The notes beneath the pieces are model-generated. The model saw nothing but the letters and a program-made list of their open reading frames with translations. It did not search any database and had not been told where the DNA came from. Source: Simkaniaceae bacterium (lineage in GTDB: Bacteria > Chlamydiota > Chlamydiia > Chlamydiales > Simkaniaceae). From it: a stretch of 64,000 nucleotides of DNA. This document shows positions 1 through 8,019 of this stretch, piece by piece. Positions within the stretch are counted from its first letter, which is position 1; each line of letters opens with the position of its first letter. The stretch is from contig CP073762.1 in assembly GCA_018399055.1 (NCBI GenBank), positions 1,736,001-1,800,000 on the forward strand, given 5' to 3'. A program made the translations under genes and the position numbers.

Positions 1-521
1 TATTCCTTGTAGTCCAAACCATACCCGACAACGAATCGATCTTCAATATCAAAAAGAGAAATATCAGGGCGATAATCGGTATTATGAGGAACATCTTTCG
101 AAAGCAATACGAGAGACCTAAAAGATGCCGGCTTCTTGTCTTGAATTTTTCGAGACAACTCTGCCAGGGTTTCTCCTGTGTCAAAGATATCATCGACTAG
201 CAGAACATGCTTCTCTGTAATTTCTAAGGAATCAACGCCCGCGACTTCTTGCTCCCCTTTAACAATACCTCCTTCTCCATAGCTCGTAGCTTGAACCACT
301 TCTAAGCGGATGGGAAGGTGAGTATGACGGAGAAGGTCGCTGACCAAGATGAAGGAACCTTTCAGCACCATCACAATGGTAAGTTCTTCAGTAGGGTAAT
401 AATTTTCAAGCATGCGCGCGGTTCTTTCCAAACGCTCCTCAATTTCTTGAGAACTAATGAGGAGTTGCAGCTGCAGTTCGTTGCCCGGGGGCTGTTTCTT
501 CTGTATGAGTTTTTGATTCAT
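1..521 (-). CDS. hpt: Hypoxanthine phosphoribosyltransferase, 3' end cut by window edge
   Basis: Purine salvage enzyme that joins hypoxanthine or guanine to PRPP to give IMP or GMP in the cytoplasm. Reading from an ATG at 521 gives about 173 residues without a stop. The PRPP-binding signature VLLVDDIFDTGETL is clear, as is the early VMVLKGSFIL strand-loop typical of HPRT. The C-terminus lies beyond position 1. The start lies 68 bases inside the end of accC in another frame, and no strong ribosome binding site precedes it, so the first 15 or so residues are uncertain. It is the last gene of the rpe-to-hpt operon. Chlamydiaceae lack this enzyme, which argues for an environmental chlamydia. Confidence 0.88.
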   Translation of the reverse strand, partial: MNQKLIQKKQPPGNELQLQLLISSQEIEERLERTARMLENYYPTEELTIVMVLKGSFILVSDLLRHTHLPIRLEVVQATSYGEGGIVKGEQEVAGVDSLEITEKHVLLVDDIFDTGETLAELSRKIQDKKPASFRSLVLLSKDVPHNTDYRPDISLFDIEDRFVVGYGLDYKE

Positions 522-1881
522 CGTGTACAAAGTTGCATCCTTCTTCAATCAGGGTATCGACAAACGCTAGGTTATATCCTTCTCCTGACAAGAAGGTGGG
601 GTTATGAAGCATATATTGGTGAAACGGGATAGTGGAGTCAACGCCACCAATATGAAATTCACGAAGAGCCCGTTTCGCAATTTCGATAGCATCGGCGCGG
701 TCCTTTCCTTTAACGATGAGCTTCGCAATCATCGAATCATAATAGGGAGGGATCCGGTACCCAGAATAACAAGCACTATCAACACGCACATTCGGTCCAC
801 CAGAAGGAATGTAGTATTCTAAAAGTCCAGGAGACGGCATGAAATTATTTGCAGGATTCTCGGCATTGATCCGGAATTCAAAGACATGGCCTTCCATCCG
901 AATATTCTTTTGTTTGTATATAAGTTTTTCTCCCATTGACATCTTAATCTGTTCTTTCACAAGATCAATTCCTGTCAATTCTTCTGTCACAGTGTGCTCT
1001 ACTTGGATACGAGTATTGACCTCCATAAAAAAGAAGTTCTTCTTTTCATCAAGAAGGAACTCCACAGTTCCCACAGTGTGATACTTGGCAGCTTTTGCTA
1101 AATTCACAGCCGCTTCTCCCATCTTTTTTCGCAAATGAGGCGTCAAAACAGGACTTGGGGTCTCTTCAATCAGCTTTTGCCGTCTTCTTTGAATGGTGCA
1201 ATCTCTTTCCCCTAAGTGCACATAATTCCCATGCGCATCTCCAAGGATCTGCACTTCAATATGGCGCGGATTAAAGATCATTTTTTCTAAATAAATATCG
1301 GGGTTCCCAAAGGAAACTTCTGCTTCAGCGCGAGCCGCTGCAAATTGACGGACAAAATCATCAGAATCTTGAGCAATCCGAATCCCCTTTCCACCGCCAC
1401 CAGCTGTCGCTTTAATGAAGACAGGAAATCCAATTTTCTTGGCTTCTTTAAGAGCCTCATCAACAGTTTCTACGATCCCATTGGATCCAGGAATAATAGG
1501 ACACCGTACGCTCTTTGCAATCCTTTTAGCTTGCGCTTTATCGCCGAGCATCGCAATCGTCTTTGCTGAAGGACCTATAAACGTAATGCCACAACTTTCA
1601 CAAATCGATGCAAAGTTGGCATTTTCACTTAGGAAACCATACCCTGGATGGATCGCATCGGCACCAGAAATTTCACAAGCCGATAAGATATGAGGAATTT
1701 TAAGATAAGATTGGCTTGAAGGTGCATCTCCAATACAAATTGCTTCATCGGCATGAAGCACATGAAGGGCTTCCGCATCAGCTTTGGAGTAAACAGCCAC
1801 TGTTTGAAGACCAAGATCGTGACACGCTCGAATAATTCGAACTGCTATTTCACCCCGGTTTGCAACTAAGACTTTTTTCAT
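454..1881 (-). CDS. accC: Biotin carboxylase subunit of acetyl-CoA carboxylase
   Basis: Carboxylates the biotin carried by AccB using ATP and bicarbonate, the first half-reaction of malonyl-CoA and fatty acid synthesis. The 475-residue product starts MKKVLVANRGEIAVRI, has the ATP-grasp glycine-rich loop (KATAGGGGKG) and the catalytic EVNTRIQVEHTVTE segment. It is slightly longer than usual (about 450) because of a polar C-terminal tail rich in T, E and A that overlaps hpt. It follows accB by two bases, as in Chlamydia (CT123/CT124), so the two subunits are co-translated. Confidence 0.95.
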   Translation of the reverse strand: MKKVLVANRGEIAVRIIRACHDLGLQTVAVYSKADAEALHVLHADEAICIGDAPSSQSYLKIPHILSACEISGADAIHPGYGFLSENANFASICESCGITFIGPSAKTIAMLGDKAQAKRIAKSVRCPIIPGSNGIVETVDEALKEAKKIGFPVFIKATAGGGGKGIRIAQDSDDFVRQFAAARAEAEVSFGNPDIYLEKMIFNPRHIEVQILGDAHGNYVHLGERDCTIQRRRQKLIEETPSPVLTPHLRKKMGEAAVNLAKAAKYHTVGTVEFLLDEKKNFFFMEVNTRIQVEHTVTEELTGIDLVKEQIKMSMGEKLIYKQKNIRMEGHVFEFRINAENPANNFMPSPGLLEYYIPSGGPNVRVDSACYSGYRIPPYYDSMIAKLIVKGKDRADAIEIAKRALREFHIGGVDSTIPFHQYMLHNPTFLSGEGYNLAFVDTLIEEGCNFVHDESKTHTEETAPGQRTAAATPH

Positions 1882-1883
1882 GA

Positions 1884-2351
1884 CTAACTTATGGTAAGGA
1901 GTTTTGTTCCAAATTCTACAGGATCAGCATTGTCTAAGAAAACCTCTCTTACAACACCTCTTTTTCCTGCTTTTACTTCGTTCATCACCTTCATTGCTTC
2001 GATGATACAGACGACAGTATCTTCCTTCACGCTGTCTCCCACCTTGACAAATGGATCGTCATCTGGGGACGGAGACCCGTAATATGTCCCCACCATAGGA
2101 GATGTTAATACATCATCTTCCTTGGACTCGATTTTTTCTGGTTCTTTTACTCTTTCAGGAAGAACCCTACTTTCCTGAGTATTCACATGAGGTACTGCCA
2201 TCATTGGCGCATGCGTAGGATATGGGGTAACTTCAAAGTCGCTTCCCCTTTCAAGTTCTAGCTCGAAACCACTTTTTTCCTTTAGGGTCACTTTCGTCAT
2301 CCCTTTGGCTTCCATGGCTTCCATAAGCTCTTTAATTTTTTCTAAATCCAC
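1884..2351 (-). CDS. accB: Biotin carboxyl carrier protein of acetyl-CoA carboxylase
   Basis: Carries biotin between the carboxylase and transferase halves of acetyl-CoA carboxylase. The biotinyl domain at the C-terminus has the canonical EAMKVMNEV motif, where the lysine is biotinylated, and the 'thumb' region SPMVGTYYGSPSPDDDPFV. The N-terminal part (DLEKIKELMEAMEAKGM) is the usual dimerising helix, followed by an acidic/proline linker. I chose the GTG at 2351: a GGAG lies six bases upstream and this start leaves a 16-base gap after efp. The longer frame from 2429 would run into efp. About 155 residues, normal for the family. Confidence 0.93.
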   Translation of the reverse strand: MDLEKIKELMEAMEAKGMTKVTLKEKSGFELELERGSDFEVTPYPTHAPMMAVPHVNTQESRVLPERVKEPEKIESKEDDVLTSPMVGTYYGSPSPDDDPFVKVGDSVKEDTVVCIIEAMKVMNEVKAGKRGVVREVFLDNADPVEFGTKLLTIS

Positions 2352-2367
2352 AGTCTTCTCCAAGCGG

Positions 2368-2928
2368 TTAGATTCTCTGTACGAACTCAGCGAGATGAGT
2401 ATCGACTTTAATGATGTCCCCCACTTCAATAAAGAGTGGCACTTCTACTTTTGCTCCTGTCTCCAGAATTCCATGTTTACTCGCACTCGAAACAGAAACC
2501 TTAGATTTTATATCTTCAATCTTTATGATCATCAGTTCCAAAAACTGAGGAAGTTCAATCGAAAAAATCGTCTCTCCATAAAACATTGCTCGAATCTGTA
2601 TTCCCTCTTTCAGAAAATTGACCTTATCTCCAACAACATCGGTTGCAACAAGAACTTCATCAAGTTCATCGACATCCAAAAACAGATAGTCTTTCCCCTC
2701 TAAGTAAAGAAACTCCAATCGTCTCTCACTTAAATTTACTTCATCAATCTCTTGATCAACTTTAAAGTTTTTCTCAATAACCTCATCAGACATAAGGTTC
2801 TTGAGTTTCGTTTTAAAAAACGGGACACCTTTGGCGACAGTGACTTTTACACTTGTCTCCACTCGGTAGATTTTTCCATCGAGTGATAGGGTCGTTCCAG
2901 GTGAAATCTGATTACTTGTCGTTGCCAT
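2368..2928 (-). CDS. efp: Translation elongation factor P
   Basis: Binds stalled ribosomes and promotes peptide bond formation at polyproline stretches. The 186-residue product has the three-domain EF-P layout: N-terminal KOW-like domain with the tip lysine (VAKGVPFF, the residue modified in other bacteria), a central OB domain, and a C-terminal OB domain ending in the family pattern GDIIKVDT. The ATG at 2928 is preferred over the TTG at 2943 because it gives the standard length and clears the HAD stop codon. Chlamydiae carry two EF-P paralogs; the position beside accB-accC matches the CT122 copy. Confidence 0.93.
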   Translation of the reverse strand: MATTSNQISPGTTLSLDGKIYRVETSVKVTVAKGVPFFKTKLKNLMSDEVIEKNFKVDQEIDEVNLSERRLEFLYLEGKDYLFLDVDELDEVLVATDVVGDKVNFLKEGIQIRAMFYGETIFSIELPQFLELMIIKIEDIKSKVSVSSASKHGILETGAKVEVPLFIEVGDIIKVDTHLAEFVQRI

Positions 2929-2935
2929 CTGCGTG

Positions 2936-3613
2936 TTAACCAACTATTTTAAGGGTTTCCAAAAGGGCTTTCAACTCTTTCAGGTGTAAAATGGTATAAT
3001 CGACGTCCTTTTTAAATCCAGTATTACCTAATCCACGTCCCCATCTAATCTGAACAGTTTTGTAGCCAAGTGTTTTAGCAGGAGTGAGATCTAGGGATAT
3101 TCGGTCTCCGCAAACTAAAGCATTTAGTGGAGAAATTCCCATCTCTTCGCTCACTTTTCGATATATATTTTTTTTCTCTCCTTCCCTGCAGAAGTAAAGT
3201 TTAGTAAAAAATTGAGTTGAAATACCGGCTCGCTTCATTTTTTCCCGCTGAATCTTTTCCTTCCCTTTTGTAACAAGAACCAAAGGATGCGCTTTCGAAA
3301 GCTCTGAGAGCACTTCAATCGCATCTTCCACGGGTTGTATCGTCTCACCAAAAACAGGTCTTTCATAAACAGCCTCCAGTGCAATATCTAGACAAGAGGA
3401 TGGAGCCCGATTGATTTCAAGAAACTCCATTAAAGCATCCTTTGAGCTGGTATGAAATGTATTGAGACGCAAAAGCTCTTGATAAGAACGGTTGAAATTG
3501 GCCATAGACAACCCCACTCCTTCCATCTCCTTAAGGGCTTTTTTTAGAACTCCAGGGAGGATCGATCCACTTGTATCGATCAATGTGTCGTCTAAATCAA
3601 AGATGATCAACAA
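2936..3613 (-). CDS. HAD-superfamily hydrolase
   Basis: A 225-residue HAD fold phosphatase. Motif I is at the very N-terminus (FDLDDTLID, with the nucleophilic Asp), motif II is VLVTKG, and motif III/IV is the VCGDRISLDLTPAKTLGYKTVQIRWG region. The helical cap between motifs I and II resembles the beta-phosphoglucomutase/phosphoglycolate class. The substrate cannot be told from sequence. The gene overlaps the end of yvcK by 17 bases and precedes efp by 7, so it is an integral operon member. Its place is not one I know from Chlamydiaceae. Confidence 0.8.
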   Translation of the reverse strand: MLIIFDLDDTLIDTSGSILPGVLKKALKEMEGVGLSMANFNRSYQELLRLNTFHTSSKDALMEFLEINRAPSSCLDIALEAVYERPVFGETIQPVEDAIEVLSELSKAHPLVLVTKGKEKIQREKMKRAGISTQFFTKLYFCREGEKKNIYRKVSEEMGISPLNALVCGDRISLDLTPAKTLGYKTVQIRWGRGLGNTGFKKDVDYTILHLKELKALLETLKIVG

Positions 3614-4559
3614 TATTCATAATCTCTTTTGTTACCTGCGTCGAATTATGGCGGATCAGGCTCCGTCTCATAATGTCCCCTTTCCTTTTTTCAGTCAATT
3701 CTCCTAAGAGGTTCGCTGAAACGATTCGAGGATCATCAATGTCATTTTCTACAAGTTCCCCTTCCTCGGCGTATCTTTCAATTAATGCCGGATCAGGAGT
3801 TTGGTTATTTACTAAGATATAATCAAAGACATCCTCCCCTAAATAATGGACGATTTCTTTGAGATAATCACTCACTTTGTAGCCTGTTGTCTGTCCCCTT
3901 CGGTTCATCAAATTGCAGATAAAAACCTTTTTTGCCTGAGATTCTCTTAGAGCTTTGCTCACACCGTCAACTAATAAATTAGGAATAATCGAGGTATGAA
4001 GACCTCCCGGACCAATAACAACCAAGTCAGCATTTATAATTTCAGAGAGCGCATGAGGATTCGGTTCTGGAAAAGGTTCCAGATAGATCTTACTATAACC
4101 CTTATCGATATCCTGGGAGAGATAAATCTCTTTTTCACCTTCCAAGAGTTTCCGGTCTTTTAAGATCATCTTAAGACGCACCTGATGCGTTGTCACCGGG
4201 ATCACTTTTCCTTTGATGTAAAGGATCCGTCCCATCTCTTCGACAGCACGTTCAAAACTTCCTGTAACCTTTTCTAGCGCAGACAGAATAAGGTTACCCA
4301 AACTATGTCCCCCAAGCCCCCCATTTTCAAAACGGTAGTTCATTAAGCTTCGCATTAATCGTGAAGAATCTGAAAGTGCGACTAAGCACTGGCGAACATC
4401 ACCGGGGGGAAGCACCCCTAACTCGTCGCGGAGAATCCCAGTACTTCCTCCATCATCCGCCATAGATACAATCGCGCTTAGATCAACAGCATGCTTTTTG
4501 AGTCCTCGAAGAACAGTAAAATTCCCTGTTCCCCCTCCCATGACTACAATTTTCTTCAC
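3597..4559 (-). CDS. yvcK: YvcK/CofD-like gluconeogenesis-factor family protein
   Basis: Member of the CofD/YvcK family. In Bacillus, YvcK binds UDP-sugars and is needed for growth on gluconeogenic carbon and for correct envelope synthesis. The 320-residue protein opens with MGGGTGNFTVLRGLK and has the SMADDGGSTGILRDELGVLPPGD block and the nucleotide-sugar pocket motif VIGPGGLHTSIIPNLLV. It lacks the F420-pathway context that would favour CofD itself. The start overlaps the rpe stop by four bases (ATGA), so expression is coupled to rpe. Confidence 0.88.
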   Translation of the reverse strand: MKKIVVMGGGTGNFTVLRGLKKHAVDLSAIVSMADDGGSTGILRDELGVLPPGDVRQCLVALSDSSRLMRSLMNYRFENGGLGGHSLGNLILSALEKVTGSFERAVEEMGRILYIKGKVIPVTTHQVRLKMILKDRKLLEGEKEIYLSQDIDKGYSKIYLEPFPEPNPHALSEIINADLVVIGPGGLHTSIIPNLLVDGVSKALRESQAKKVFICNLMNRRGQTTGYKVSDYLKEIVHYLGEDVFDYILVNNQTPDPALIERYAEEGELVENDIDDPRIVSANLLGELTEKRKGDIMRRSLIRHNSTQVTKEIMNIVDHL

Positions 4560-5248
4560 CCGCGAAGCACCTCGATTCGATCTTTCATACCCTCTCCTTT
4601 GAACAGATAGGTACCCGCAACCAAGTGATTCGCTCCAGCCTTAATACATAGTGGCGCGGTCTTGTCATCGACTCCTCCATCCACCTGAATATCAAAAGGA
4701 GGAAGAATTTCTCCTTCTTTAGGAATCTTGCCTCCTTTTCTTACATCCAACCTGTCACATAGCCCCCGAGTAAACTCTATCTTTTCTAGAACTTCAGGAA
4801 TAAATGCCTGCCCACCAAAACCAGGGTGGACGGTCATCAGCAGAATCTTGTCACACTTATCAAGATATTTCGGGATGAGTGATTCACTCGTCTCTGGACA
4901 AAATGCTAGGCCTGCATGAACATTGCAACTGCGAATATAATTGAGAGTATCCTCAACATTTTCAGTCGCCTCAATATGGAAGGTGATACAATCAGCGCCA
5001 TTTTCGATCAACTGTTCGATATAGTCAAATGGCTTATAAACCATGATGTGAACATCTAAATAAATATCGGTTGCTTTGTTAACAGCAGCAAGTGCTTTAG
5101 GGCTCAGACTTAGGTTTGGAACAAAATGTCCATCCATGATGTCAAAATGAATAGCATCAGCACCAGCATCTTCAATGCGCTTTGCTTCATCGGCGAGGTG
5201 ACCAAAGTCACCAGCAAAAATTGATGGTTCAATATAAATCTCAGGCAT
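4556..5248 (-). CDS. rpe: Ribulose-phosphate 3-epimerase
   Basis: Interconverts ribulose 5-phosphate and xylulose 5-phosphate in the pentose phosphate pathway. The TIM-barrel protein of 230 residues carries the metal and catalytic motifs HFDIMDGHFVPN, DVHIMV, TVHPGFGGQAF and QVDGGVD. It is the first gene of a minus-strand operon running to hpt; in Chlamydia rpe also sits upstream of efp-accB-accC. GGGAG ends three bases before the ATG, immediately after the -10 box, so the leader would be very short (see promoter entry). Confidence 0.95.
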   Translation of the reverse strand: MPEIYIEPSIFAGDFGHLADEAKRIEDAGADAIHFDIMDGHFVPNLSLSPKALAAVNKATDIYLDVHIMVYKPFDYIEQLIENGADCITFHIEATENVEDTLNYIRSCNVHAGLAFCPETSESLIPKYLDKCDKILLMTVHPGFGGQAFIPEVLEKIEFTRGLCDRLDVRKGGKIPKEGEILPPFDIQVDGGVDDKTAPLCIKAGANHLVAGTYLFKGEGMKDRIEVLRG

Positions 5249-5256
5249 AAGCTCCC

Positions 5257-5286
5257 ATTATATGCCTAATCGCCCAATATTTTCAA
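5257..5286 (-). promoter_or_regulatory. Promoter of the rpe operon
   Basis: Read on the minus strand: TTGAAA at 5286-5281, an 18-base spacer, then TATAAT at 5262-5257. This is close to the sigma-70 class consensus (sigma-66 in chlamydiae). The -10 box ends only eight bases before the rpe ATG, so the predicted transcript starts within a few bases of the start codon. Confidence 0.65.
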
Positions 5287-5373
5287 AACTCATCTTTCAA
5301 GACAGCAAGAAAAAATATTTATCAAAATGAAATTAGAAACCCAATTTTCATTTTTACTTTATTGGAAATGCCC

Positions 5374-6969
5374 TCAAATAGGGGTGACAAAACCCGTATA
5401 GTGACGCTCTTCATGCTCAAGGTCAAGAGTGATAAGAGGAGCAGAAAGATCGTGAAGCTTGTCAAGCATCTCTCCTTCTCCAACCATAAAAAAATGCGAC
5501 TTTTCCTCCCGAGATAAAAAAGGCATCGAAGAATGAAGTTTTTCTTGAAAAAGAAGGAAAAACGTTTTTAACAATTTAGGATCTAAAAAACTTCTTTTTT
5601 CTAGGGGGAACAAGGAATGAAAAAAGTTTTCTAGAAGAATAGAATCATGCGTGCCAATCATCTTCTCTAAGGAAGAAAAAACTTCATTTTGCTTTGATAT
5701 CATCCCCCCATTGTAATCACGGATCTCTCCAAACACCTCCTGCAACTGAGCAAGGATCCTTTGGCGTGCCTTGTAAAGGTCAATCGAGTGATCTTCTCGA
5801 ATAAACGGAGGAACAGGAAGCTCCACCTTAAACACAGCGGCTTCCTTTGGGTACTTTTTCCGAAGCATCCCGAGCTGCTTGATCCTATCAATTTTTGGAC
5901 GGAGAGGTGAGGCCATAAGAACATCTTCTATCGGGGGCATTTTGGGGAGAAGAATGCGCGCTAAGATGACAGTAAAAATGAGGTGAGTTTCAGCTTGCTT
6001 CTCAAAGGATAGAATTAACTGGGGAAGGTCCCGGGCAAAACGGAGCTCACGCCCAAGAGTCACGACATGACGAAGAATTTCTTCTTCATTGCGAGGCATA
6101 AAAAGGGATCGTTGAAGGTGTTCGATTTTCCCTTTAAGGGCGCGAGGAAGCCACCGCCTTAAATCTGCAATTTCTTCCGCTTCAAACCCTCCTGCTTTCT
6201 CGATTTCTAAAGTGAGAAGATGAAGGAGACTTTCTTCCTTTTCCTGATAATCGCTCCCTGAAACTAAACGCGCCTCAGGAATGAGGCTTTGAATGGCCCT
6301 AATAAGGTGTCCTCTTTTGAAAACCTCATTCTCTCGAAGAATATTCAGTCCCACAGAGATTTCTAACGCCTCCTTTTGTTCCAAAGGGAACGCAAGCGTG
6401 CGCCGCATGACCTTAATAGCAACATGGCGACGTACAGAGCACTTTTCGTGGGCTAAGAGCAGTTTTCTGCGGATCATATAGAGAGTTGAAAGTGTTTGAG
6501 CCACTTCTCGTACAGTACGAGGGCGAAAGTATTGATCTGAATGCTTGAGAAAAAACTGCTGCATTTCCGAAAACAGATCATAATCAAACAGCGATGGGAA
6601 GCGACGAATCACATTTAGAATGCGCTCTTGAACAAGTCCTCTTTTTTCATCCATCGAAAGCGCTTTCATTTCAAGAATCCTGGCGGCATGATATGGAGAA
6701 CGAACACCAAGCTCTAACTCATGAATAATCCTTTCGAGTTCTGGAGAATCCTCATTCATACGTACAGTCGCAATAAGAAATTTTTCATCAACTGCATCTA
6801 GTGAAAAATGGTTAGGGCTCAGATGGGAAACCATTTCAAGGATAAATTTTCCAATATAGGGGCGACGACTAGCTAGAAGATGTAGGATCACTCCCTCCCC
6901 TTTCTCAAGCTTCCAGGAGGGGATCCCTGTTTCAAGAAGTTTGTCAAGGAGTTCATCTGCTACTTTCAT
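5374..6969 (-). CDS. Unrecognised 531-residue protein
   Basis: I do not recognise a family. The protein is soluble-looking, almost entirely helical in composition, rich in charged heptads and without signal peptide, membrane segment or cysteine cluster. The ATG at 6969 (MKVADELLDKLLETG) is preferred to the upstream start at 7002 because a purine-rich AAGAAAGGG lies about ten bases upstream; the gene overlaps the aspartokinase-like gene by 17 bases. Codon use looks like that of its neighbours, so it is probably a vertically inherited lineage gene. Helical-repeat scaffolding is possible but unproven. Confidence 0.75.
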   Translation of the reverse strand: MKVADELLDKLLETGIPSWKLEKGEGVILHLLASRRPYIGKFILEMVSHLSPNHFSLDAVDEKFLIATVRMNEDSPELERIIHELELGVRSPYHAARILEMKALSMDEKRGLVQERILNVIRRFPSLFDYDLFSEMQQFFLKHSDQYFRPRTVREVAQTLSTLYMIRRKLLLAHEKCSVRRHVAIKVMRRTLAFPLEQKEALEISVGLNILRENEVFKRGHLIRAIQSLIPEARLVSGSDYQEKEESLLHLLTLEIEKAGGFEAEEIADLRRWLPRALKGKIEHLQRSLFMPRNEEEILRHVVTLGRELRFARDLPQLILSFEKQAETHLIFTVILARILLPKMPPIEDVLMASPLRPKIDRIKQLGMLRKKYPKEAAVFKVELPVPPFIREDHSIDLYKARQRILAQLQEVFGEIRDYNGGMISKQNEVFSSLEKMIGTHDSILLENFFHSLFPLEKRSFLDPKLLKTFFLLFQEKLHSSMPFLSREEKSHFFMVGEGEMLDKLHDLSAPLITLDLEHEERHYTGFVTPI

Positions 6970-7714
6970 AGATTGGCCCTTTCTTCGATGCTGCAGAGTC
7001 AATCCATGTTCCTGGAAACTCCTTCCACAGCTCCTTCTTATAAGTTAATACGTGTAGGGGCAAACCGTTTTTTGATGCAAGTAAAATGGATCGGCGGTGA
7101 ATAACAAACTCTGGAAAGCTCCTCGCTTGGTCAAACGAAAGCTCCGTATAAAGCTTGGCACTCGAATTCTTTTTAGGATCTTCTGAATAAATCCCCTTTA
7201 CATCCTTATAAAACTCCACTTTCTCCGCCTTAAGGGCTGCAGCAAGAGCAACCGCTGATGTGTCACTCCCTCCTCTGCCAAGAGTGGTGATTTCCTTCTT
7301 TTCACTTACCCCCTGAAAACCGGCAACAATCACAACCTTCCCCTCAGCTAGATGCTCTTGAATACGAATGGGGCGAACATCTTTGATCAAAGCATCATTG
7401 TGCTTGCCGCAGGTAATAATTCCCGACTGGCTCCCCGTTAGACTAATTGCAGAAACACCCCTTTCTTCTAAGGCCATAGCAAGCAGGGACATACTAATTC
7501 TTTCACCAACTGAAATTAGCATATCCATCTCGCGGCGAGAGGGACTGCGTGCTACCTGATGGGCCAGATGCATGAGCTCATTGGTCATCTCACCCATAGC
7601 ACTAACCACAACAACAATGCGCCCCTTCTTAGCTGCGATAATATCAGCAACATTAACAAAATGTTTTGGGGTTTTCAAAGAGGCACCCCCAAATTTCATA
7701 ACTAACGTCTTCAT
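6953..7714 (-). CDS. Short aspartokinase-type amino acid kinase without ACT domains
   Basis: Amino acid kinase fold: KFGGASL at the N-terminus (ATP/substrate loop), VVVVSAMGEMTNEL, VIVAGFQGV, and TTLGRGGSDTSAVALAAAL, which is the aspartokinase signature. VEFYKDVKGIYSEDPK matches the aspartate kinase loop. At 253 residues it stops after the kinase domain, whereas typical LysC has about 400 or more with regulatory ACT domains, so lysine feedback control should be absent. Aspartate phosphorylation leads to diaminopimelate and lysine. It is divergent from rpsA, and the unrecognised gene at 5374-6969 follows it. Confidence 0.8.
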   Translation of the reverse strand: MKTLVMKFGGASLKTPKHFVNVADIIAAKKGRIVVVVSAMGEMTNELMHLAHQVARSPSRREMDMLISVGERISMSLLAMALEERGVSAISLTGSQSGIITCGKHNDALIKDVRPIRIQEHLAEGKVVIVAGFQGVSEKKEITTLGRGGSDTSAVALAAALKAEKVEFYKDVKGIYSEDPKKNSSAKLYTELSFDQARSFPEFVIHRRSILLASKNGLPLHVLTYKKELWKEFPGTWIDSAASKKGPIYESSR

Positions 7715-7876
7715 TCCTCCGATATTAATAATACCTTAGAAAAGATGTAAATGAAGATTTTTTTTTGAAAAAACCTCTTAAGTTATCCTCATCCAGAATT
7801 TTGATCCTACTCTACCTCGCCCACAGCTCCCGGACTGGATTCAGGAGAAAACAAATTTTGAAACCTGAATCAACAT

Positions 7877-7918
7877 AACCTCTTAATAGCTTCATCTGAA
7901 CTAGAGGTTGCTTTTTTT
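7877..7918 (+). terminator. Possible transcription attenuator upstream of rpsA
   Basis: AACCTCT (7877-7883) pairs perfectly with AGAGGTT (7903-7909), followed by GC and seven Ts. On the plus strand no gene lies upstream, so this would be either an attenuator in a long rpsA leader or the end of a small RNA. A second palindrome, AAGAGG-TT-CCTCTT, lies downstream before the start codon and could compete for pairing with the CCTCT arms. The rest of the 305-base gap 7715-8019 shows only the rpsA promoter. Confidence 0.4.
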
Positions 7919-7937
7919 AGGAATTATTTGTTATCCT
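7908..7937 (+). promoter_or_regulatory. Candidate rpsA promoter
   Basis: TTGCTT at 7908-7913, 18-base spacer, TATCCT at 7932-7937. Four of six positions in each box agree with the consensus. It overlaps the T-rich arm of the hairpin described just upstream, so the hairpin and this promoter may be alternative readings of the same bases. Confidence 0.45.
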
Positions 7938-8019
7938 GCTCCCTTTAAGAGGTTCCTCTTGCCGTGAAATATTTTGGTAAGTGGAAGAAACATCATTAAC
8001 CCATGGAGAACCCCTACTA

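Noticed and set aside
318-632. 104-residue plus-strand frame
   Set aside because: Antisense to hpt and accC, which have clear family motifs on the other strand.
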